Below are positions 1 to 6,367 of a stretch of 20,812 nt of DNA, in pieces. The first letter of the stretch is position 1, and the number at the start of each line of letters is the position of its first letter. The notes beneath the pieces were generated by a model. It ran no database searches and was not told where the DNA came from. It saw nothing but the letters and a program-made list of their open reading frames with translations. Origin of the DNA: Candidatus Omnitrophota bacterium (GTDB lineage: Bacteria; Omnitrophota; Koll11; Pluralincolimonadales; Pluralincolimonadaceae); NCBI GenBank assembly GCA_022709465.1, contig JAKLIT010000007.1, forward strand, positions 1 to 20,812. Reading direction: 5' to 3'. A program made the position numbers and the translations under genes.

Positions 1-1094
1 TTTACGTCCGTTATGTATAGGGAGCATTCTTTGTTCTCGTCCTTCCTTATCTTGAACTTGATCTCGCCGATCTTGTCCCAGTTCTTCAGGTCGGCACCGA
101 TCTCTTTCTTGGAGGCCTCGTCCCAGTACTTGCCCCTGTCCTGGAACATGCTCAGCGGTATCTCGTATTTCTGCCATTCGGCCGTCAGGGGTTTTATGCC
201 GCCCAGGTTCACGCCGGTCTCGACCTTCGGCTCTACCGCCTGCACGAGGCATACCTCTACCTTCTCGCCGCCCGCGCCGCTCTTCATCATGAACTCGAGG
301 ATTCCTGTTTCGCGCATTCCGCTGAGGTCAACGGGCCCGAACGCGAACGCTGCGCCCGAATAGTCCTTCGCGTTAAGCGATATCTTTGCCGAAGGTTTGC
401 CCTCGTATACGTCACCGGCCGATACGGTTATCCTGCTTCCGCTCTCCGGATACGCGTACGTATAGGACGGGAACGCCCCGTCGAAAACGACAAGCGCGCT
501 GACGCCAGGCGCCGCGTCTTTCGTGAAGACGATGTCGTCGAAATAGAGCTTTATGTCATCCTGGCCCTGCGTCGGCCTCGTCCGGACCTTGAACTCGGTC
601 ACGTTCTTCCAGTCGAACGCGATCGGGAGCTCCTTTCCCTTATCCGCATCCCAGCAGATGCCGTTCTTCGGGAAGAGCTTCAGCGGTATCTCCACCTTCT
701 TCCACCTGTTGTCGACGCTGCTTACGGAATTAAGGCTTAAAAAACTTTCGGCTTTTTTACCGTCGGCCTGCTCGTTTACGAGCGCGACCTCAAGCCTCTC
801 CCCGCCGTTGCCGCCCTTTATCCAGAACTCGAGCGAGCCGGTATCCTTTATCGGGGAAACGTCGATCGGATCGCTGAACGCGAAAGCGCCGCCCGAATAT
901 TCCTTATGGTCAAGGGCTAGCATCAGGCAGGCTCTTCCGTCCTTCGCGCCCTGCTCGGCTATCTCGATCGTGCTAGTGGACGGGTATGCGTATGTGTACT
1001 TGCCCATATTCTCCTTGAACACGGCCGCATATTCGGCGGCCATGCACAACTGCGGCACCGCCAGCATCATTGCCAGGATCATTGCTTTCTTCAT
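1..1094 (-). CDS. Secreted tandem carbohydrate-binding-like protein, 3' end outside window
   Basis: The frame is open without a stop from ATG at 1092-1094 to the window edge, giving 364 visible residues, so the C-terminus is missing. AAGGAG at 1101-1106 sits 6 nt before the start. Residues 1-19 form a signal peptide. Two homologous domains follow, about residues 20-190 and 200-364: each begins with a TYAYP motif (34-38 and 212-216), then has YSGxAFAF (66-73 and 245-252), a GxLEF...GGE strand pair and W-x-K-x-EIPL (131-138; WQKYEIPL at 307-314). This layout resembles galactose-binding-like beta-sandwich modules of the CBM11/CIA30 kind, which bind glucans, but the family assignment is inference. 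No catalytic domain is visible. The gene lies 18 nt after the GH94 gene and is the third gene of the regulator-phosphorylase operon, so a role in capturing or sensing oligosaccharide at the surface is plausible. Confidence 0.85.
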   Translation of the reverse strand, partial: MKKAMILAMMLAVPQLCMAAEYAAVFKENMGKYTYAYPSTSTIEIAEQGAKDGRACLMLALDHKEYSGGAFAFSDPIDVSPIKDTGSLEFWIKGGNGGERLEVALVNEQADGKKAESFLSLNSVSSVDNRWKKVEIPLKLFPKNGICWDADKGKELPIAFDWKNVTEFKVRTRPTQGQDDIKLYFDDIVFTKDAAPGVSALVVFDGAFPSYTYAYPESGSRITVSAGDVYEGKPSAKISLNAKDYSGAAFAFGPVDLSGMRETGILEFMMKSGAGGEKVEVCLVQAVEPKVETGVNLGGIKPLTAEWQKYEIPLSMFQDRGKYWDEASKKEIGADLKNWDKIGEIKFKIRKDENKECSLYITDV

Positions 1095-1112
1095 CTGTGT
1101 CTCCTTCATGCG

Positions 1113-3476
1113 TTAGCCCATCGTTATCTCGACGGAATGCTTCTTTCCGTCGTTGAACACGGGCAGTTTATTCCCCTCGATGAACTTCCCGTCCACCTTT
1201 ACCGAAGATACGCCTTTGCTGATATTCCCGGGATTATCCACCGAGATATCGTAGACGGCGTTGCGGAACTTCCTCGCCGCCCTGAACCCGTCCCACTCCT
1301 TCGGGATGCACGGGTCGACGACGAGCCCGTCGTAATCGGGCCTTATGCCGATTATATACTTCGAGACCGCCACGAAATTCCACGCCGACGTCCCGGTAAG
1401 CCACGAGTTCTTGCCTTCGCCGAAATCGGGATGGTCCCTCCCGGCGACCATCTGGCAGTAGATATATGGCTCGACCCTGCGGACATCCGGGTCCTTCGAC
1501 GGCGGCAATATCGCCTTGTAATACCAGAGAGCCCTGTCGCCCCTGCCGGCGATGCATTCGGCTATCATTACCCACGGGTTCGGGTGGCAGAATATGCCCG
1601 CGTTCTCTTTGAGCCCCGGCGGGTATGACGACACGTCGCCCAAACTCTTGTGGTAATCGCTGTAAGCCGGCTGCTGGAGGATCACGCCGTGCTCGGTGGC
1701 GAGGTGCTCCTCGACCGAATCGAGCGTCTTTATCGCCCTCTCCTCCGGCGCCACGCCCGACATGACCGCCCATCCCTGCGACTCGAGGAATATCCTGCCT
1801 TCCTTGTTCTTCTTCGAGCCGACCACGTTTGAATTGTCGTCATAGGCCCTGACATACCACGCGCCGTCCCAGGCGACTTCGTTTATCCTCTTTGACATCT
1901 TCTCCGCGATCTCGTCATACCTTGCGGCCTTGTTCGGCTCTTTCACGAACTTCAGCAAGGCGGACATCTCCTTCGCGGCAAGCACGAGCATCTGCGCGAC
2001 CAGGACCGACTCGCCTTTGTTGTTCGGCCCGCGCAGGTTCAGGCAGTCGTTCCAGTCGGCGAACCCGGAGAGCGGCAGGCCGTGCGGCCCGGTGTTCTTT
2101 ACCGAATAATCTACCGCCTTCTCGAGATGCTCGAGGAGCGTGCCTTTCTTCTCGTTGTTATAGGGGATCTTCTCGGAGAGGAAACCCGTATCTCCCGTCT
2201 CCTTGATATATTCGGCGACCGAATATATCAGCCAAAGGTGGTCGTCGGAATAACCGCGCTCCCTGCCCTTCTTCGTGAGCGGGGAATACTGGTGGTGCGC
2301 ATCGCCTTCCTCGAACTGCGTCGAGGCGAGGTCGATTATCCTCTGTTTGACCTTCTCCGGGACCATATGCACGAAACCGAGGGTGTCCTGGTTCGAGTCG
2401 CGGAAACCCATGCCGCGCCCGATGCCCGATTCATAGTACGAGGCCGAGCGCGACCAGTTGAACGTCGAGCGGCACTGGTACTGGTTCCAGATGTTCGCCA
2501 TGAGGTCCAGGTCGCCGTCCGGCGTCTCGACCTTGAATTTATCGAGGTCCTCCTCCCAGTGCCCGTTGAGTTTTTCCAGCGCGCAGAGGACCTTTGCCTT
2601 GGTGGAATATTTCTTCCTGTAGCCGTCGACCTCTTTCCTCGAATGCGCGATGCCGAGGATGAATATCACCGTCTTCGACTCACCCTTCTTCAGCTTCAGG
2701 CCTATATTGTGCGACCCGACCGGCGACCAGCCGCAGCTGATGCCGTTCCTGCCCTTGCCCTCCACGACGGCACGCGGCGCGCTGAGGTCGGCGTAAGGCC
2801 CGAGGAAGTCGTCGCGCTTGCTGTCGAAGCTCTTGACATTCTGGTTCGCGACGGTAAAGAACGAGAAATGCGCCTTCGTCACGCGGTGCTTGCTGATGTT
2901 GTAGACGGTGCCGTCCTCGTAGTCGGTCTCGCCGGTATTCAGGTTCGCCTGGAAGTTCGTCATGTCCTCTAGCGCGTTCGGCAGGCAGAACTCCACGAAG
3001 GATACGACCGAGAGGTCGCGCTCCGAGGCGTTCTTTGAAACGTTCTCGACCTCCATCATCCATATCTCGAGGTTCTCCCCGAGAGGGACGAAATAGGCCG
3101 TCTTCGTCTTTATGCCGGAATATTCCGATGATATGACGGTATAACCGAGGCCGTGGCGGCATTCGTATTTGTATTTATCGGGGCTTTTAAGGACGGGCTG
3201 CCACGAGGCGGACCAGAAATCGCGGGACTTGTTGTCCCTCAGGTAGATGTACCTGCCGCCCCTGTCGGAGGGGATATTATTATACCTGTAACGCAGTATC
3301 CTGTTCTCGAGCGGGTCTATCCAGAAGCTGTAGCCGCCCGCGGTGTTCGACATGAGGCCGCAATACTGCTCGCAGCCGAGGTAATTGATCCACGGAAGAG
3401 GCGTGTCGGGCCTCGTGATGACGAACTCTTTCTTATCGTTATCGAAATAACCGTACTTATCCAGCTTACTACCCAT
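1113..3476 (-). CDS. GH94 glycoside phosphorylase, cellobiose phosphorylase type
   Basis: Encodes 787 residues, the usual length for cellobiose phosphorylase, which splits cellobiose with phosphate into glucose 1-phosphate and glucose in the cytoplasm. No signal peptide is present. The N-terminal beta-sandwich begins with the family-typical FVITRPDTPLPWINYLG (18-34) and carries YECRHGLGYT (104-113). The (alpha/alpha)6 catalytic barrel has SGIGRGMGFRDSNQD (350-364), the ADWNDCLN segment (473-480) whose second Asp (D477) is the expected general acid, and phosphate-site residues H631 and T694-G695. The C-terminal LPVFNDGKKHSVEITMG is close to clostridial cellobiose phosphorylase as I recall it. 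The SRSASYYESG segment favours cellobiose over chitobiose enzymes; laminaribiose or cellodextrin specificity cannot be excluded. GAGGAG lies 6 nt before the ATG, and the gene starts 18 nt after the regulator's stop. Confidence 0.93.
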   Translation of the reverse strand: MGSKLDKYGYFDNDKKEFVITRPDTPLPWINYLGCEQYCGLMSNTAGGYSFWIDPLENRILRYRYNNIPSDRGGRYIYLRDNKSRDFWSASWQPVLKSPDKYKYECRHGLGYTVISSEYSGIKTKTAYFVPLGENLEIWMMEVENVSKNASERDLSVVSFVEFCLPNALEDMTNFQANLNTGETDYEDGTVYNISKHRVTKAHFSFFTVANQNVKSFDSKRDDFLGPYADLSAPRAVVEGKGRNGISCGWSPVGSHNIGLKLKKGESKTVIFILGIAHSRKEVDGYRKKYSTKAKVLCALEKLNGHWEEDLDKFKVETPDGDLDLMANIWNQYQCRSTFNWSRSASYYESGIGRGMGFRDSNQDTLGFVHMVPEKVKQRIIDLASTQFEEGDAHHQYSPLTKKGRERGYSDDHLWLIYSVAEYIKETGDTGFLSEKIPYNNEKKGTLLEHLEKAVDYSVKNTGPHGLPLSGFADWNDCLNLRGPNNKGESVLVAQMLVLAAKEMSALLKFVKEPNKAARYDEIAEKMSKRINEVAWDGAWYVRAYDDNSNVVGSKKNKEGRIFLESQGWAVMSGVAPEERAIKTLDSVEEHLATEHGVILQQPAYSDYHKSLGDVSSYPPGLKENAGIFCHPNPWVMIAECIAGRGDRALWYYKAILPPSKDPDVRRVEPYIYCQMVAGRDHPDFGEGKNSWLTGTSAWNFVAVSKYIIGIRPDYDGLVVDPCIPKEWDGFRAARKFRNAVYDISVDNPGNISKGVSSVKVDGKFIEGNKLPVFNDGKKHSVEITMG

Positions 3477-3494
3477 TTATATCTCCTCAAGATG

Positions 3495-4616
3495 TTAGGC
3501 ATTGGCGCAGGACTCCCTGAGGATAAGCTTTACCGGCATCACGTTCTTGACCGGTAGGGCGGCTTTATCCTCGATCTGCTCCGTGAGTTTCTTCACGGCA
3601 GCGGCGCCGATCTCCTTTTTGTAGATCTTGATGGTAGTAAGCCCGGGCATCGTGTGCGAGGCCCATTCGATATCGTCGAACCCTACGAGCGATATGTCCT
3701 TCGGGACTTTCAGCCCCTTCTCGTGTATCGCGCGCATCGCGCCTATCGCCGCCTCGTCGTTTATCGCGAAGACCGCCGTGGGGTGCCTGCGCGTCCCGAG
3801 TATCTTCTTCATCGCGAGGTATCCGCCGTGTATATGCAGGTCGCTCTCGGCCGTGTGTTCCGCCTTCACCTTGAGCTTGAGTTCCCCGGCGGCCTTCTCG
3901 AAGCCGTCGATCCTCTCCTGCACCGCCTGGTTCGACTTCGGCCCCGTTATGAACCCTATCTCCCGGTGGCCGAGTGATGCCAGGTATTTCACGGCGTCAT
4001 ACGCGCCCTTCGCGTTGTCGGTCAGCACCGCGCCGACCCCGTTATAGGGCACGTACCTGTCTATAACGACGACGGGTATCTTGCGCTTCGCGAGGGAGGT
4101 TATGATCTCCTCGACCTTCTCGTCGAGCCTCCCGACAAAGACCGCCCCGCCTATCTTATCGCTTATTATGCGCGACGCGAGCTCCCTGAGCTTGCTCTCA
4201 TCGTAATCTACGGACATTAGAAAGAACTTATAATCCAGTTTTGATGCCTCGGCTTCCGCCCCTTCAAGGATCTCCGTGTAATAAGGATTCTTCGAAAGCG
4301 GAAAATTGAAATCCTTTATGAATACGTAGCCGATATCCCTCGACTTCGCGGGTTTCGCCGCGCCCTTGCCCGCCGCGGGGTAACCCGTCACGAAAGTCCC
4401 GCGCCCCCTGAACGGCTGCAGCAGGCCTTCTTCCACCAGCATCGCCAAGCCCTTCCTGACGGTCATCCTATTGAGCTTGAACTCCTTGCTCAACTGCCTT
4501 TCGGAAGGGATGTATTCGCCCGGCTTATACCGGTTCCTGTTGATCTGGTCCCTTATGATGTCCGCGAACTGCTGGTAAAAGAGCATCGGCCTCTTCTTGT
4601 CAAACTTACCGTCCAT
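3495..4616 (-). CDS. GntR/LacI-type hybrid transcriptional regulator (AraR-like)
   Basis: Encodes 373 residues. Residues about 12-80 are a GntR-family winged helix-turn-helix: YKPGEYIPSERQLSKEF (30-46), then NRMTVRKGLAMLVEEGLL (recognition helix) and the wing GRGTFVTG (71-78). After a short Ala/Lys linker, residues about 94-370 are a LacI/periplasmic-binding-protein fold that binds a sugar effector; typical segments are GYVFIKDF, DRYVPYNGVGAVLTDN, SLGHREIGFITGP and DISLVGFDDIEWASHTMPGLTTI. This domain order is that of AraR-type repressors. GAGGAGG lies just upstream of the ATG. It is the first gene of an operon with the GH94 phosphorylase, and its own promoter carries the TGGTATA array, so autoregulation and control of the two other array-bearing promoters are likely. 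The effector is probably a glucan-derived oligosaccharide (inference). Confidence 0.92.
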   Translation of the reverse strand: MDGKFDKKRPMLFYQQFADIIRDQINRNRYKPGEYIPSERQLSKEFKLNRMTVRKGLAMLVEEGLLQPFRGRGTFVTGYPAAGKGAAKPAKSRDIGYVFIKDFNFPLSKNPYYTEILEGAEAEASKLDYKFFLMSVDYDESKLRELASRIISDKIGGAVFVGRLDEKVEEIITSLAKRKIPVVVIDRYVPYNGVGAVLTDNAKGAYDAVKYLASLGHREIGFITGPKSNQAVQERIDGFEKAAGELKLKVKAEHTAESDLHIHGGYLAMKKILGTRRHPTAVFAINDEAAIGAMRAIHEKGLKVPKDISLVGFDDIEWASHTMPGLTTIKIYKKEIGAAAVKKLTEQIEDKAALPVKNVMPVKLILRESCANA

Positions 4617-4653
4617 CTCCCGCCTCCTCTTGAATACAATATTCGGTTAGGAT

Positions 4654-4704
4654 TGGTATATACCACCCATACCTTATGTATACCACATAGCGGGAATTTG
4701 TCAA
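4654..4704 (-). promoter_or_regulatory. Promoter and TGGTATA operator array of the regulator operon
   Basis: On the minus strand TTGACA (4699-4704) is followed after 16 bp by TATACA (4677-4682) preceded by TGG. GG-TAT repeat units are anchored at 4684, 4673 and 4664, and the last unit is a perfect 12-bp palindrome, TGGTATATACCA (4654-4665). The array covers the -10 box and the likely start site, as expected for repression. The same arrangement occurs at 5538-5596 and 8813-8871. Confidence 0.75.
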
Positions 4705-4759
4705 GTTGCCATAAAGGATTCGGGAGACGGACGGATCCTTCTCGTTGGGGGACGAGAGC

Positions 4760-5506
4760 TTATGCTTTACGCTTCCTTACAAAGACCAACATGCCGCTCA
4801 GGCCGGAGCCGAGCAAAAGAAGGCTCGCGGGTTCCGGGACCGTCTGCGTATCGAACGAAATGTCATCGATATACACCGTCCCTTCTCCGGTCGGCTCGCC
4901 CGACTCTATGACAAACCTGACGCCCGTCAAATGGGCCAGGTCTATCGGGCCGGGATTCTCCGAATACTGGAAATCATACGTGAATCCCGAGAGGGGCATC
5001 ACTACCTGCTGCCATGAGCTCGTCACTCCGCTCACGAGCAGCTGGTTCGTCTGGTCGGTCGGATACGCCGATCCCGCCCAGCCGCTGTTCAGGGCGACCC
5101 TGAACTGTTCCCCGCCAACCGCGCCCTTGACCCAGAAGGTCAGGTTGCTCGCCGTTGAGATATCGTGGAACATCATCGAGGTGCCGAGGCTGTCTCCGCC
5201 GTTGCCGTCGCTTCCTACCTGCAGGGCTGTCCTTGTTCCCCAGTTGACCGTGTCCTTCGTGTGGGTCCAGTGGAACTTGACCGATTCGGCGCCCGAATGC
5301 GCTTCGGTGGTTACCGAAGGCGCGCAGTTGCCGTCCGGCGTCGTGACCAGCTCTACCGTGTCGCCTCCCTGCGAGAACCCGTAGCTCCAGTTCAATGCGT
5401 CAGAAGGCGCGTCGGTGTCCTCTCCGGCCCAATTCAGGACTGCGTGGGCCTCGGGAGAAGCCGCGAATACGAACATGCATGCCAACAATGCGATCAGATA
5501 TTTCAA
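4760..5506 (-). CDS. PEP-CTERM protein with carbohydrate-binding-like domain
   Basis: An exported protein of 248 residues. I chose the TTG start at 5504-5506 because AAAGGAGG (5515-5522) lies 8 nt before it; an in-frame GTG at 5515 would sit inside that ribosome-binding site. A signal peptide (YLIALLACMFVFAASPEAHA) is followed by one beta-sandwich domain with a LTFWVKGAVGGEQFRVAL segment like the repeats of the partial gene at 1-1094, and WQQVVMPLSGF. The C-terminus is a textbook PEP-CTERM signal: VPEPASLLLLGSG, a hydrophobic stretch, then RKRKA. Such tails are recognised by exosortase, which anchors or releases the protein at the cell surface or in extracellular polymer; no exosortase gene lies in this window. 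The upstream TGGTATA promoter links it to the regulator-phosphorylase operon. Confidence 0.9.
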   Translation of the reverse strand: MKYLIALLACMFVFAASPEAHAVLNWAGEDTDAPSDALNWSYGFSQGGDTVELVTTPDGNCAPSVTTEAHSGAESVKFHWTHTKDTVNWGTRTALQVGSDGNGGDSLGTSMMFHDISTASNLTFWVKGAVGGEQFRVALNSGWAGSAYPTDQTNQLLVSGVTSSWQQVVMPLSGFTYDFQYSENPGPIDLAHLTGVRFVIESGEPTGEGTVYIDDISFDTQTVPEPASLLLLGSGLSGMLVFVRKRKA

Positions 5507-5537
5507 TCTTTTCACCTCCTTTCGTATGGGATTATAC

Positions 5538-5596
5538 TATACCATTTAATACCATTAGTATACCATTCATATACCATTTAGGCCACAGTTTGTCAA
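5538..5596 (-). promoter_or_regulatory. Promoter with four phased TGGTATA repeats (PEP-CTERM gene)
   Basis: On the minus strand TTGACA (5591-5596) is followed after exactly 17 bp by TATATG (5568-5573), preceded by TGG as in an extended -10. Four direct repeats of AATGGTAT(A/T) have their GG at 5575, 5564, 5553 and 5543, spaced 11, 11 and 10 bp, that is about one helical turn. The first repeat overlaps the last codons of the upstream exported-protein gene, and the -35 box lies inside that gene. No other use for the repeats is evident. Confidence 0.75.
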
Positions 5597-6367
5597 TACG
5601 ACTTTTTTGCTATTTTTAAGGCTTTCGTTGATGACCGCCTTGAGCTGAGCGGGATCCCTGAAGGCATACGGGTAGGCATCCTTGATGCCGCCCCCGTCAA
5701 GTTCGGACGAATAGACCCTGCCGAGCTGGTCCAGGTCCCTTATCAGCTGCGAAAGCGCCTGCCCGGGGCCTGAATAATCGCCTGCCAACAGCGGCTTTAT
5801 CCCGTTATCGGCCGATTGCTGTTCCCTCCTTAGGCGCGCGGCCCACCCTTCCGACCACCTCTTCCATTCAGCCGGGTCGAAGTTTTCCTTATATTGCGCG
5901 TGCATCTGTTCGAGCTCATCGAAGAGGGAACCGGCCGACGCGAAACCTGCGGAGAGCGCGGCCATGTTGGATTCCTCCTCTTTTGCCGCGTCTTCCGGCC
6001 TGCCCGCGACGAGGCGGTATACGTCTTTCGTTCCGGGCGTTTCCGAAGCCTTCAGCGACGCTTCCACAGTATAGATGCCTATCGGCAGCTTTGCGCGGAA
6101 CGGCCCGAGCTCCGTCGAGAATTTGCCTTCCGCCGCGCGCGCGATCTTGCAGCTCAGCGGGTATTCCCCTTTCTTCAGGAATACGTATATCCTCGTCCCG
6201 TCCGGCATGCCGGTCCTGCCGTCGACTTTGACGCTGTACTCGCCGTCCGAAAAATCTATGGCGGCTTTAGACACCTTGCTGTAGCCCTCGGCGACCATCC
6301 CGGTCTCGGCCGATGCGGTATTCGTTGCCATCACGACGGATAACAGGAATAACAACGCGTATCTCAT
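5567..6367 (-). CDS. Exported protein of unknown function, coupled to the pseudopilin-like gene
   Basis: I do not recognise this 266-residue protein. A signal peptide (MRYALLFLLSVVMATNTASA) precedes a region of about residues 25-120 that looks like a beta-sandwich (alternating strands: YSVKVDG, RIYVFLKKGEYPLSCKI, GIYTVEASLKA). Residues about 130-266 are charged and helical, with a possible coiled-coil stretch (SLFDELEQMHAQYKENF) and a terminal helix. The ATG directly follows the TAA of the upstream gene with no intervening base, and GGGAGGGG within that gene's last codons serves as ribosome-binding site, so the two are translationally coupled and presumably act together at the cell surface. 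The 3' end overlaps the promoter array of the next gene; the C-terminal Asn-Gly-Ile is encoded by repeat sequence. Confidence 0.82.
   Translation of the reverse strand: MRYALLFLLSVVMATNTASAETGMVAEGYSKVSKAAIDFSDGEYSVKVDGRTGMPDGTRIYVFLKKGEYPLSCKIARAAEGKFSTELGPFRAKLPIGIYTVEASLKASETPGTKDVYRLVAGRPEDAAKEEESNMAALSAGFASAGSLFDELEQMHAQYKENFDPAEWKRWSEGWAARLRREQQSADNGIKPLLAGDYSGPGQALSQLIRDLDQLGRVYSSELDGGGIKDAYPYAFRDPAQLKAVINESLKNSKKVVLTNCGLNGI

Noticed and set aside
553..1116. Plus-strand frame of 187 codons at the left edge
   Set aside because: Antisense to the secreted binding protein, whose minus-strand frame has a signal peptide, internal repeats and a ribosome-binding site.
2082..2972. Long plus-strand open frame of 296 codons
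   Set aside because: Lies antisense inside the GH94 gene; product is Arg/Val/Leu-rich with no motif, a usual by-product of GC-rich coding DNA. The same holds for plus-strand frames under the other minus-strand genes.
5538..5578. Short direct repeats considered as a CRISPR array or replication iterons
   Set aside because: Units are about 9 bp with 1-2 bp between them, sit on a promoter, and recur at two other promoters; no cas or replication genes are near.
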